From Nilaparvata lugens (taxonomy: Eukaryota > Arthropoda > Insecta > Hemiptera > Delphacidae): a DNA stretch of 64,000 nucleotides. A model generated the notes under the pieces. The model saw nothing but the letters and a program-made list of their open reading frames with translations, ran no database searches and was not told the origin of the DNA. The DNA is taken from the NCBI RefSeq assembly GCF_014356525.2, contig NC_052507.1, positions 41,166,097 through 41,230,096 of the forward strand, written 5' to 3'. Numbering within the stretch: the stretch's first letter is position 1; each line of letters starts with the position of its first letter. Below, piece by piece: positions 35,737-46,431 of this stretch. A program made the translations under genes and the position numbers.

Positions 35737-36846
35737 TTAGGCTACTCTTGAATTTTTTATGGAATTCATTTCTTTGATTTTATTTTTTAGACCGCATACA
35801 GTCTCTTTTAGCTCATCAATTTCTTGCAATAAGGAGTTAGTTTTGTCAAATTTGGATCTTAATTCATTCCCCAAGTCTTCAATTTCTGTGTGGAGGAGAT
35901 TGTTATTCTCATTTAATATTTTTATTGTATTTCCTCGGAGATGTATTATATCCAACCCATCGCAGTCAGGCTTACATTTCTTTGTTGACAGATTGTAGCA
36001 TGATTCCGTTTGCGTGGCAATGCTTTGAAAATCATATTGTTTCTCAATAGTTGTAGTTGGCAAGTCTTCGATACTCGGTTCAGTCTGAGTTCCATAATCA
36101 ATTACGTATTCATTGATCTCAGTCTGAATTCCGCGATCAACAAACGACACCTCACCTGGATTTTTACTCTCTGTTTGAGATCCACAATCGACAACAGATT
36201 TATCTATAAAGCTCATTAATTTTATATCGTTGTCAATCGATCTTTGTATTGCCGCGTCCCATTCAGATCTTAACTTTTTAATTTCACTTTTTAGTGTACT
36301 ATTCTCCCTCTCAAGCCTATTTATATTTGTGGAGCAGGAAAATTTGGAATTCTCAACGCATTTAGGTGAGGAGCACCTTTCTGTATTTACAATATTTAAA
36401 CCTGTGCTTCCTATTAGCGAAAAGGAGTGATTAGCGACACAGTCATTCTCAGAACACTGCTCGACATTAGGGGTGTAGTTGATTTCATTAGCTCCCACAC
36501 TCACAATCTTCTTACTACTATAGTCAGTATCCAACTCAGAAGGAAATACTCTTTCTTCCTTATCAATAATCGGAGTCGAGCATGCGACAGAGTAATCTAA
36601 CTCATTGTTACTTAGATCCACATTACAATCTGGAGCAGAATGATTATGAGAGATAGGAGGCTCAATAACTCTGGATACGGACCCATTTGTTTTGAGAGAT
36701 GCTTTACATTTTTTATTAAGACACCGCCATCTAATATCACCCAATGCAGTTGGTGTTGATTTCCTAAAAGAGTACTTTTTATACACTAGTTTTGGGTTGC
36801 CCTGACTGGTGACACCAAGAGAAAAATTACTCATCTTACTTACCAA
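35737..36846 (-). CDS. LINE-A ORF1, FLYWCH finger and coiled-coil segment
   Basis: 369 residues. At residues 18-68 there is a FLYWCH-like finger: LVYKKYSFRK, then RWRC..KC and a final HNH. A middle linker is followed by a coiled coil (INRLERENSTLKSEIKKLRS, about 172-205), a stretch with repeated D-x-G-x-QTE motifs (about 217-290), and a second coiled coil (LNENNNLLHTEIEDLGNELR, about 305-360). Coiled coils in LINE ORF1 normally drive trimerisation; the finger may bind RNA or DNA. FLYWCH is better known from MULE transposases and host chromatin proteins. Confidence 0.85.
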   Translation of the reverse strand: MVSKMSNFSLGVTSQGNPKLVYKKYSFRKSTPTALGDIRWRCLNKKCKASLKTNGSVSRVIEPPISHNHSAPDCNVDLSNNELDYSVACSTPIIDKEERVFPSELDTDYSSKKIVSVGANEINYTPNVEQCSENDCVANHSFSLIGSTGLNIVNTERCSSPKCVENSKFSCSTNINRLERENSTLKSEIKKLRSEWDAAIQRSIDNDIKLMSFIDKSVVDCGSQTESKNPGEVSFVDRGIQTEINEYVIDYGTQTEPSIEDLPTTTIEKQYDFQSIATQTESCYNLSTKKCKPDCDGLDIIHLRGNTIKILNENNNLLHTEIEDLGNELRSKFDKTNSLLQEIDELKETVCGLKNKIKEMNSIKNSRVA

Positions 36847-38784
36847 ATCATAAGAAAAAAAATAGAACTAATAATTACCAGTCTACTAGAACTATTACCA
36901 GTCTAGAGTTATATACTGTGTTGAATGAATAATTAATGTGGAAGGCTATTATCAATGGAGATAGTCTCAATTACACCTGTTATGATATTCAATTATATAA
37001 TCTTAAGATAATGAAGTTGATGACAGCGAAACTCAAAAACTGTATAACTGTATGATATAAAAAACTCAATAAACGGCAATCAATGAATAATAAACAAACC
37101 GATACTTATATTCACCAGATATAGTTAAGGTTCTAATTCAAAAGTGTTCAACCCTGAAAGAAAACAATAGAAATCAGTAATGATGATAATGATAGTCTCA
37201 GCCTTGTCAACAATTCGTAGATTCAATTTGTGAAGAAGAGTCGGGTTTTCTGAGATAAGAAGATACCGGTACACATAGATCTATCAAAAGGCTCCACTCA
37301 ACGCCGAGATAACAGCAAGGGTGAGAATTTCACAGAGGATGACTCCGTTGATGATACGCTGCTCAGATCAACAACAATACCATTGATCAATGCTGCCGAT
37401 AAGTAGTGAGTAGTGACCACTAGTTGCTACAACAGCTAAGCAACCGTGCAACGGTTGAAGTTCTAGATGAAACGGGGAACCGCAGAGGATTGAGCACTCC
37501 TCTGTGTAGTCCCAATTCAGAAGTTTGTTTCTTATTAGTGACAGTTCTATGAGAGAAATTTCAAATCTTTACGTTTAAAGCAGGGTGGTCAAAGTTTATT
37601 AAGCAAGATTAAATGCATCAAATACCGTCTTTCTCCATTGCTTTCAGGTAGGTTAGAAAACAATTTTGACCTCAAAAAGTTCAATTTCCAGGTTTTTACT
37701 CACGATTTGACACTAATCTTGAAGACAACCACTGTATGTATTCGAAAAACTATTTCTAAGTAATGGAAAACTATTGAAAATACTTGAAAAGAGATAAACT
37801 TGGAGACACAAATACAATCAACCAGTCAAGGCAGCCAGTGCTACCAACCATTCCGTTTATTGGTTTTTCAAAAGTAAAAGGGTAGGTTAGGGGGTTAGTT
37901 TATTTTGAAAACAATACTAACCACCATTTAATTTTTGTGATCAAAATAACATACAAAATCGATCCCAACCAAAAATTTGATGACAGTTATAATGGCACTA
38001 GACCTAAAGTTACGCCTAAAATTGAAATGTGTTAGGCCTATAAATAAACTATTGACAATGAACATAATCTGAATTTTTAGTGCAGTATAATATTGAATTA
38101 GCTAGCTGTTTCAATGCTATGGAATTCTTGTCCCCGTTCTTTATAAAAATTTGCTTCAATTTTAACACTAGGATATACATTTTGCAGGTGACAATAATAA
38201 TAGAATATCGCATTATATTTAATCATTTCTATATGTAAACTTTGAAATAGTTATTTGTGCAACTAGTGCGCAAAGTGCCACTTTGCTGCACCAAAAGAAA
38301 CGTTTACACACGAGCCGCAGGCGGAATGATGGTTTCTTGAGTGCAGCAAAGAAACTTTGTGCACGTATTGCACATTAAATTTTTCCTACAGTTACCATAG
38401 AATGCGAAAAGTCAGTAATGGACGATGAACATGTCCTATACCAAATAAAATGTTTGTTTGTGTAAATCTTTAGTATTTTTAATGCTGATAATAAATATTG
38501 CAACCATCCCACAACAGAGTTGTTCCAAATTCAGTTTAAATGACAATAGAATGAATATTATTAAGTTATATGAGATTCAATTATAATAATAGGCCTACTT
38601 CATCTACAAGAAGTCATCGGCAAGTGTAGAAATGGCCATATCACTTGTCTGGATATGTTTTTGAGCCATCAATGAGCCTGACATGTCAAGGCATACAGGA
38701 TGCACTCGAATCAAGAGACTTTTTCATTTAGGTTAAGTTTTATCAGTTTCATCCCCATTTTCCCCGTCATGTGTCGTTCTGAGG
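36847..38784. other. Non-coding: LINE-A 5' region and flank (copy 2)
   Basis: Counterpart of 13192-15121. It has no ORF. The LINE-A 5' end is not fixed because no target-site duplication was found. An imperfect ~100-bp foldback lies at about 38263-38365. The stretch just before 38785 may be the 5' part of LINE-C. Confidence 0.5.
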
Positions 38785-40745
38785 TTGGTTCACGATTGGT
38801 CTGCTGCTTCCATGATGCCTCTCACTGACATGTCAGCTCGCTCGCCCTCAAGTAGGTATGATTATTTCAATAATAGTAATAATGACGCAGGTATGTTTCT
38901 AGCAAATAAGCTCCACTCTTCCAAAAAACTTTTCAAGGCTGCTCACCTTAACGTCCAATCCCTCAGCTTCCACATTGATGAACTCAGAGCAATCTTCCGT
39001 TTTCAGGACTTCAATATAATTGGAATTTCCGAATCATTTTTGAAGCCTAGTATTTCATCAAATTTTGTTGCATTACCATGTTGCATAATCTTTTCCAGAA
39101 TGATAGATTAAATAAAGCTTGTGGGGGTGTAGCAATTTATGTGAAAGATGATATCAAAACAAAAGTTTTAATCACATCTAAACAAGAGTATTGTTCCAGA
39201 CCAGAGTTTATGCTACTTGAATTATCCTTATCTAGTACTGATAAATTACTCGTTGGTATCTGTTATCACCCACCAAAAATAGGTCATTTTACAGATTTCG
39301 AAAATGCCTTGCTTTCTCTTATGCCTTGTTATAGCCGTATACTAGTTATGGGGGATATGAACACTGACTTGAACATGACAAATCGTAACTTTGACTACTT
39401 TCAACTGACTACTATTTTCCAATGCCTAAACATGACTATTTTACCTCTCGATCCAACTCATCATACTAATGTATCTGACCCACTCATTCACCTTCTCATT
39501 GTTAGTGATCCTAACGAGGTTGTTCAAGCAGGCCAAATCCCAGTCCCAGCTATATCTGGACATGATTTGATCTACTGTGTACTTTCCCATAAGATACCTA
39601 AGCCAGAACAGAAAATTATCACTTATAGAGACTTCTAAAACTTTGATGAAGCCGCCTTCCTGACTGATGTGGCTCAGACTCCATGGCATCAAATTGAAGC
39701 GTTACCCTCAGTTGATGACATGGTCAAGACTTTCGAGAATTGGACTTTGACTTTGTATGACAAACATGCACCTTATGTGACAAGGAGGATTAATAGAAAA
39801 CGACGAGTACCGTGGATGACTGAAGACATACTTGAGATGATGGGACGTAGAGACAAAGCACATAGAAAATTTAAAAAGACATTTGACTTGGACAGTTTGA
39901 TAGAGTATAGGAGCCTTAGAAATAGAGTTAAACAGGAATTACGGAACTCAAAGATTACGTACTTGAATTCGTTTATGACAAACAATAGACAAGACTCTAA
40001 ATCACTTTGGCAGGGAATAAAAGAATTCGGGCTTGGCAAATAGAAATCGAATCCACAAATAGACTTACCATTGAACAATATAAATGACCATTTCGTTTCA
40101 CACTCTAACCAATGCGACGAAGTTTTGCTAATCATATCGATGATCTTGAAGAGCAGGTTACAAACTTAGATTTACCAATTACTGATCAATTTCATTCCCA
40201 TCCAATCTCAGAAGAAGACACTTTCAGAGCAATTCAGCATATTCATAGTAATGCTACGGGTGTAGACAAAATTCCTATTAAATTTATCAAGAAGATGTTA
40301 TTTGCTGTTTTACCAACCATTACATACATTTTCAACAAGTCACTTGAAGAAGGCATTTTCCCTGAAAACTGGAAGTTTGCTCTGGTTCGCCCTCTAAATA
40401 AAGTTCCATCACTCAATAAAGTTGAGGATTCTAGACCAATCAGTATTTTACCTGCATTGTCCAAAGTGCTGGAAAGACTCATTCATGCTCAAGTTGTAAA
40501 ATTTCTAGACAACAATAGTAAGCTTCATAGCTTTCAATCAGGCTTTAGAAAATTCCATTCAACTGGGACAGCTCTGCTTCGTGTCACTGATGATATGAGG
40601 TTAGCTATGGACCAAAGAAAATGCACCATCCTCACCCCATTTGATTTTTCTAAAGCATTCGATACTGTTGATCATACAGTCCTTCTGAATAAGTTGGCTA
40701 TTCTTGGTTTCAGTCACAACTCGTTAGTTTGGTTCAAATCCTATC
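38785..40745 (+). pseudogene. LINE-C 5' half: endonuclease and first half of RT
   Basis: Readable in four pieces. 38785-39111 and 39078-39638 give an AP endonuclease (AHLNVQSL, IIGISESF, GICYHPP, VMGDMNTDL, ISGHDLIY). 39669-40043 is the basic linker. 40112-40745 is the start of an RT (FALVRPLNK, DSRPISILP, SGFRKFHST, FDFSKAFDTVDH). Frame changes lie near 39090 and 40050, plus a TAA at 39636. The RT is cut at 40745 by the Polinton. Its second half, with YADD, lies inverted at 58611-59602. Confidence 0.9.
40740..40745. repeat. Polinton target-site duplication, left (CCTATC)
   Basis: Six bases of LINE-C immediately before the Polinton terminal AG. The same six occur, reversed, at 59603-59608. 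Polintons characteristically make 6-bp duplications. Confidence 0.85.
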
Positions 40746-41603
40746 AGTAGTGTAGATTTGAGAGTTCTGCACAAGACCAATAGGAGACGAGGGGCGTGGC
40801 CTAAAACCTTGCCCCCTCCCCACAGTTCTAGTGTCGGCCATTTTGGCCACGCCCCAACCAGTAGGAAGCGAGAGGGCATGGCCAAAATGGCAGATTTCCC
40901 CCCACCACACCCCCCCTCCACCCCCCAGCCCTAGTGTCAGCCATTTTGCCCCCCACCAAGGCCCCTCCCCCCACCAATAGGAAGCAAGGGGGAGTGTCCA
41001 AAATGGCAGATTTCCCTGTGTCGGCCATTTTGTCTCCCACCAGGTGCAAAATGGCGGCCCACCTGCCCATGAGTCAGGCCTCCCACCAATAGGAAGGCAC
41101 ACCCCACCAATAGACCCCCCACCCCCACCAATAGGAAGGCACCAATAGACCCCCCCACCAATAGGCCCCACCAATAGGAAGGCTTGTTCCCCTTCTTTGT
41201 TGACCAGGTGCACCTGTCACGCCCCACCAATAGGAAGACTTGCCCCCCTTCTTTGTTGACCAGCAGGTGCACCTGTCACGCCCCCCACCAATAGGAAGGC
41301 TTGTCCCCCTTCTTTGTTGACCAGCAGCAGGTGCACAACCTGCTTGGGCCAGCAGCAGGCTTGCCAACCCAACATTCATATATATTAAATCTTAGATATC
41401 TCAGATATTTAAAATCTCAGATATCTCAGATATTTAAAATCTCAGATATTTCAGATAGAAATTTTTGCAATTTCAACTGGGCAAAACTCATAACTACTAC
41501 TACTGGTGGGCAAAACACACAATTTCAACTACTGGTGCGCAAAACTCACAACTACTACTACTGGTGGGCAAAACTCGCAACTACTACTACTACTAGCTTG
41601 CTT
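40746..41603 (+). repeat. Polinton left terminal repeat
   Basis: About 860 bp, matching 59609-60353. Ordered blocks: a GC-rich part with repeats of ACCAATAGGAAGGC and of GGCCAAAATGGC; three copies of CTTCTTTGTTGACCAG...GGTGCACCTGTCACGCC; then AT-rich AAATCTCAGATATCTCAGAT repeats; then CAAAACTCACAACTACTACTAC repeats. The two ends face opposite ways once the displaced block is turned round, as expected of inverted terminal repeats. Confidence 0.9.
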
Positions 41604-42028
41604 TCCCATTATAACTTTGTACAAATTTCTACAGTTAGACGATTCTATAACATTAGTCTCCTTTTTTTCCTCCACCACAGGAAGAATGAAAAAAAATTAC
41701 ATTTCATATTTTTGTCGAAATATAAGATGTTATTTTCCTCACACTATGCTGTAAAAGGAATGGTGGCACTTTTTTTAATGGGCTATCCCCATATTGAAAA
41801 ACATCAATTGAATTTCTATAATAGGTTGTATATAGTGATAATCTATTCTACATACTACTATAGTTATTCTTTACAAAGTGTTAATCAACATTAGGCCTAT
41901 TGCACAAATTGGAATAGGTTTTTTTTTTTATTCTTTATTTATTTATTTTTTATTCATATATTCCTTTCTCCTTCTAAAAGAACAAGAGGCAATTTACCTT
42001 CTCGCTGTAAACACTTCAGATAGAGTTT
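41604..42028. other. Polinton left subterminal non-coding region
   Basis: AT-rich, with no supported gene. A short T-rich stretch near 41920-41955 lies downstream of the leftward gene array. Confidence 0.5.
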
Positions 42029-42310
42029 TTATTTGTTGAAATCATCAAGTGTTTGCTCAGGTAAGTAAACTTCACAATAATAGTCACCATTGCTGTCAAG
42101 ATCGTATAACCTCATGATGATACGTTGTCCTTGTTGTGTTCTCACCAATCTAGCATGTACAACACGGTACCATGAATCGTGCACAAGTTCTTTAAGTGAG
42201 ACCATCAGATATTCTGTTTTTGAAATATAATTGAAAGATTTCATACTGAAATGTCGATCATTTCCACTGTTACTCTGCTGTTGATAATCCATGATTCTCG
42301 TTGCGCGCAC
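42029..42310 (-). CDS. Small Polinton protein, possible OB-like fold
   Basis: 93 residues with an intact frame. The pattern LVHDSWYRVVHARLVRT..G.RIIMRLYD, ending in YCEVYLPEQ, resembles small beta-rich proteins often found in Polintons and related viruses, which may bind single-stranded DNA. That link is from memory and by pattern only. It is the leftmost gene. The C-terminus of the 47392-47895 protein looks related. Confidence 0.5.
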   Translation of the reverse strand: MRATRIMDYQQQSNSGNDRHFSMKSFNYISKTEYLMVSLKELVHDSWYRVVHARLVRTQQGQRIIMRLYDLDSNGDYYCEVYLPEQTLDDFNK

Positions 42311-42419
42311 TTATGTGTGACTGAACTAAGCTGTTGTCGGTTGATGACTGAGCGTTCAGCCAACAGCTGCCGCTTCGCCTGCTGCTCACCCCTTCCATGT
42401 TCACTGCTCCACCTGCTAC

Positions 42420-42779
42420 TCATTTACACATTCCTTCCTCTATGCTCTCACTTTCTACTAGCTCCCCTTCTTCTTCCACACTTCCAGTCTCACGTAACAA
42501 TAACAATATTTCTTCTTCAATTTTTATCAGTTTGTCTACACTCAATCTAAATGGTCTATAATAAGCTAAATAATCACTAATATCACTAACATTCACCAAA
42601 TTTAAAAATATTGATTTCAATTGTCTAGCAATACTTTTACTATTTTCCTCTTCAGCAGAATGTATTGCTTTTTCACACATTTCATACCATTCAATATACT
42701 CTTGTAGTTTTATTTCCAAGCATACTGGTGCATAAGACCAAGTTTGAGGATTCATTATACTCTGCTGCTGCTTCTCCAC
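42420..42779 (-). CDS. Unknown Polinton protein, 119 aa
   Basis: Open from an ATG at 42779. Mostly helical-looking and acidic toward the C-terminus (EEEILLLLRETGSVEEEGEL). No recognised domain. Its start is 2 bp from the stop of the gene at 42782-43078, consistent with a packed leftward gene array. Confidence 0.45.
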   Translation of the reverse strand: MEKQQQSIMNPQTWSYAPVCLEIKLQEYIEWYEMCEKAIHSAEEENSKSIARQLKSIFLNLVNVSDISDYLAYYRPFRLSVDKLIKIEEEILLLLRETGSVEEEGELVESESIEEGMCK

Positions 42780-42781
42780 AT

Positions 42782-43078
42782 CTAAATGAGCGGTACAAGA
42801 ACAGTGAAATTTATTTGTTTCCGCCGTCCCCCTCCACCTTCGCTACAGGCTAGACTGCATTCTCTTGCTCTATGCGAATTCACATCAAATCCACAATAAA
42901 CACATGGAACGTTTTTTCCATCACAATAGAATCCTTGTCGTGCATACTTGCGTCTTCGCTGTTTTGTGTATAGATTACAATGCTTCATACTTTCCATTCT
43001 ATTATTTTCACATGTATAATCAGAATTTTGCAAATTGTTTGATGCTGCTGCACTATTCTCCTTTCTCTCTGTTTGCAT
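42782..43078 (-). CDS. Small Cys-rich protein, BIR-like zinc motif
   Basis: 98 residues. The core YARQGFYCDGKNVPCVYCGF, then SHRARECSLAC, has the aromatic-Gly-Phe-Tyr lead and the C-x2-C spacing of a BIR finger. The usual Trp and His are absent, and the rest is short, so it may be half a BIR or an unrelated zinc knuckle. A Gly/Arg-rich tail follows. Confidence 0.4.
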   Translation of the reverse strand: MQTERKENSAAASNNLQNSDYTCENNRMESMKHCNLYTKQRRRKYARQGFYCDGKNVPCVYCGFDVNSHRARECSLACSEGGGGRRKQINFTVLVPLI

Positions 43079-43202
43079 AATGATGATGGCGGTTGAGGAA
43101 TATCTAAGCTACTCATCGCAACTGATATAATTACTGTTCAAACACGCACTTATATATACCCCCCTCCTCCTCTGTTCATAAAACACACACTCTTGTGTCA
43201 AA

Positions 43203-44438
43203 TTACTGAACTTCGCGAACTAATGCGCTTAATGGTTTATATTCCACTAATTTGTCACTTATGAAAATACAATATGCAGTCGTTGAATTTGGTATATTTT
43301 CTGCAAATTCCATTTCCAATCGAATGTCTGTTGACGAATGATCAGCTTGATGTGAACAATCGAGTACAACTATTGCACAGTTATCAGTAAAAGTTTTATA
43401 ATCTACATCTGTACCATGCTCGGTATGAATTCCTAAATTAAAATAGCTAGGAGCAAAATCTAAAAACATTTTGTACAAAAGTTGTTTGTTTCCATTTAGT
43501 CGATCATACAGTAAATATTCACTATTTAAGAAAAGTTTAACATCATGCAATTTGCACAAATCAAAATTGGACATTGTCTTTGACATTACATTTTTCCTGT
43601 TGGTCTGAAATGCTAATATTACAAATCGTGGTGTGTCAGCCTTTGATGCCATCTTTATCGTCCAAACAGTTGAAGTTGAACTGGGTAATTGCGGGTATTC
43701 ATGAATATCCCATTTTCTGAACGCAATTTTCAACGGCCTATCCTGATCGACAATTTTTAGAAATTTCAATCTCAAATGATCATCTACATGAATATAAGAT
43801 ACTTTCCAAAGCAGTTTTGTTATTTCCAATGACATTGTTGTAGCATTAGAATATTTAATACAATTAACATCTGTTGCCGATCTCAATAGTACAAGCTCCT
43901 GTCTCATATTCAAAATCATGTGTTGAAAATCCTCAAAAAATGGTAGAAGTAATTTTAATGGCACACAAAATGCAAAGCTATTATTACTAAGTGTTAATCC
44001 TTCCTTATTGAATCCTGCTAGCTCATATGTATTTTTATCGATTTGTTTTTTCACTAAATATGCTTTTATAGATGAAGTAATACCCACTAGACGACTCTTC
44101 GCAACAACTGTACCTGCCAATTCAAATCGTATCTCATTAAACATATGTGCTACTGCATTTGAGTTGAGCATATATTGTGCATCAACGTGCGGGTCTTCTT
44201 TTTCTTTACCTGGCTTTTTACATGTAATGTTTCCTTCAACAATAAGAAAAGATTTTGCAACTAAAGAAATAAGATCGTGTGATGATTTTTATATGTGAAT
44301 CTTGTCATTATTATGAAATTTCAAATTACCATATGGAGCATGAGTGTGATAATCAAATTTTGTTATATCTGAATAATAGTGTATATCTTGTTCAACATTT
44401 AGTATGTCGCTAATTGCAGCTGCATGTGTTAATGACAT
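43203..44438 (-). pseudogene. Polinton major capsid protein (double jelly roll)
   Basis: 411 residues from the ATG at 44438, with one in-frame TAA at codon 50 (44289-44291). After the stop the frame is clean for 322 residues. Conserved features: NAVAHMFNEIRFEL, CVPLKLLLPFFEDF, a hydrophobic QELVLLRSATD, FRKWDIHEYPQLP, VILAFQTNRKN, DCSHQADHSS and TTAYCIFISDKLVEYKPLS near the end, which match Polinton MCPs as I know them. It would form the hexon-like shell. The first 19 codons overlap the small ORF at 44410-44589 in another frame. Confidence 0.88.
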
Positions 44439-44589
44439 ATTTCCAATTTACTTTAAAACCAAGCTTTTCTAAAAACCTTGCTCGATTATGTGTTATCAGT
44501 TTCACAGACTGATAAGTACTAAGTGGCGGCGGCTGACGACTAGCAGACCTACTTGCACCTGGTGCTAGGTTATAAATAATGAAACCCAT
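44410..44589 (-). CDS. Small ORF upstream of MCP, 59 aa
   Basis: From an ATG at 44589. Pro/Ser-rich start, then THNRARFLEKLGFK. It overlaps the MCP start by 29 bp in a different frame, as packed virus-like genes do. Function unknown; possibly a short minor virion peptide. Confidence 0.45.
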   Translation of the reverse strand: MGFIIYNLAPGASRSASRQPPPLSTYQSVKLITHNRARFLEKLGFKVNWKYVINTCSCN

Positions 44590-44685
44590 TCTCTCTCTCG
44601 CTTGTGTTGTTCACACACAACTAATGCACACACACACACATCGTTCTAACACACCTAGCATTCATCTTTCCTCTCTCTCTCTCTC

Positions 44686-45375
44686 TCACTCCTTCCATCT
44701 AATGTGAACTGTTATTGTTATACTATCGCCGCAGAAATCAACTAGTTTACCATTCTGATCAACTATCTGAATTACAATAGATTGAATTCTATGTGTGTTC
44801 AATGGAAAGTAAATAATTGGATTTGGCGATTCATTTATTAGAAAATCAGGTGCAACCTTTGGAAGAAATTCAAAAATTGTATGAACCTCTTCTCCATTTC
44901 AATAACTACCACATGCTAGATTACAACTAATCTGGAACGATGTTATATTTTTGATGCACACTAATCGTTTAGAATAATGCCATTTATTTGCTACTAGAAT
45001 TTCTCTATCAAAACCAAGTATATCAGCTAGTGAAGTGCTCATTGTTAAATCAACATCTTTATCCACTTTTAATTCACATAGCATTGTCATATTATTTCCC
45101 TGTAGAATGAGATTTGAACTATCAACATTTAATTTTCTCTTTATTTCACTTATTATACAATCAATTTCATAGGAACCTGTATCCAAATCAAACAATTTAT
45201 CACCATACTTAAAAGATGAGTTGACATTTTTGATTATATTCGGTACACTATTATATGTCCATAAATTAATCAAACCAATTTCATATTCATAGCGTGTATC
45301 AAGCTCTAATACAGTGGGTAGTACTTCAATTAAACAGCTACTACTGTTTGATAATGTTATTACAACCGTTGTGTG
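44686..45375 (-). pseudogene. Polinton penton-like minor capsid protein
   Basis: Open minus-strand frame interrupted by one TGA (44899-44901). Residues before it include TYNSVPNI, a GSYEIDCIISEI stretch, SLADILGFDRE and NITSFQISCNLACGSY. After it the same frame continues to 44686 with beta-rich sequence (IIYFPLNTHRIQSIVIQIVD). This pattern is the single-jelly-roll vertex protein of Polintons (from family knowledge). No ATG is seen in the open stretch up to 45375, so the start is lost or upstream in another frame. Confidence 0.75.
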
Positions 45376-45410
45376 TTACCACCACTACCACCACCTTCTC
45401 TAACACACTT

Positions 45411-45784
45411 CTACAACTGACTAAACACATCTGCAAGGAATAAAAGACAAGAATGACTGCATACATTACTATTTAGTTTTTGTAATATTGATCATAATTG
45501 AAATAAATTTCCACATTTGGCTGTTGTTTGAAATAGTCTATTAATTGAACAGGTGGCTGTAAATTACCAATTGGATCAAAATAATAAACTCTATGTGCAT
45601 GTTTTTTATAAGCCACCCAATGTGTTCCACTGTTCATAATCGAGTCCAAGTTTATAATTGCTTTTTCACTGAAATTAATTCTTTTTGGCAGTGTATCAAT
45701 CATATAAATTCCACGTAATTTAATATCTAAAATATCAGCCCAATCTTGTAGATCATAATTTGACAGTGGTCCTTTTATCTTCAT
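45411..45784 (-). pseudogene. Polinton adenain-type cysteine protease
   Basis: The 103-residue ORF (45473-45784) has NLDS and GTHWVAYKK with the catalytic His, and VYYFDPIGN with the acidic residue. It stops at a TAA before the catalytic Cys. The missing end is present in the next frame, just downstream (about 45415-45470), with VCSHSCLLFL, so one frameshift separates His/Asp from Cys. It would cleave capsid precursors. Its ATG overlaps the stop of the upstream PLA2-like gene by 4 bp. Confidence 0.85.
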
Positions 45785-46420
45785 GTTTTCTTCCTTGTTG
45801 TCCTTTTCTTCTTTGTTGCATTTTTCTCCTCAATCTTTTGTCTGCTTGGACTTCGGATGATTCTACCACCACCACCACCACTCAAAAGTGTATATGGTCT
45901 TAAATAAAAACCTTGACCAGGTATGTGTTTACTTAATTGTTTGATTGCTTTTTGTCGTAAATGTGCACTTCTTTGCTCTTGTAGTGATGAATTATTTTTC
46001 CAACCTAATGTTTTCTGTTTTCCTTTGCGGCCGCGGCCACCACCAAATGCAGCTTTCGCTTTAATCAAATTTGTAACTAGATATGCAGCTGCCTTTTCAG
46101 ATAAACCAGTGTTTAGATTTTTGAAAACAGCCCATGCAGAGTCAGCCAAATGATGATCGGCCACTGCTCATGTCTTGTTATCACTATGCTGTGCGTACGC
46201 TATATCATGCACTTTACATGCTTCATCTAATGAATTAATTCCTTTATCCCCCTCTTTAATCTTTTATCTAACTTTGTGCCCGGGCCACAAAAGCGATAGT
46301 TGGGGGGATATGCAATTCAATTGGTAAGTTGTTGACAATTTTTTTAAGGGCGGTTGAGGCGAATCCACTAAGTTTTGATAAAATACCAGCACCTCATCGT
46401 CGTGCTCGACGATAATGCAT
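45781..46420 (-). pseudogene. Phospholipase-A2-like minor capsid protein
   Basis: Starts at the ATG 46420 with a basic MHYRRARR lead, then TGA (46394-46396) and LPIELHIP. One frame over are the PLA2 signatures: CGPGTKL (calcium loop) and, after a second frameshift in a run of five G, CKVHDIAY with the HD catalytic pair. Another TGA (46168-46170) precedes ADHHLADSAW. The C-terminal 127 residues (45781-46164) are open and strongly basic. Parvovirus-type PLA2 domains help virions breach endosomes, and Polinton homologues are known. This copy is broken by two stops and two frameshifts. Confidence 0.8.
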
Positions 46421-46431
46421 TGATTTTCTTG

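Larger units (their letters stand above)
23206..38787 (+). repeat. Copy 2 of the ~15 kb direct duplication
   Basis: Matches 1-15121. This copy is the better one: longer open frames, no 442-bp deletion in LINE-A, and unbroken sequence on both sides. On its right it runs on into LINE-C, on its left into the rest of LINE-B and the BEL/Pao element. Confidence 0.95.

Noticed and set aside
40734..41379. Several overlapping minus-strand ORFs rich in Gly, Trp and Leu (SYWWG-type repeats), also at 59597-60100
   Set aside because: They arise in all frames from the ACCAATAGGAAGGC repeats of the Polinton terminal repeats; no start context, no domain.
41301..41894. Plus-strand ORF of 197 aa at the left Polinton end
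   Set aside because: Its first half is the repeat zones of the terminal repeat and it has no counterpart ORF of the same length in the right terminal repeat.
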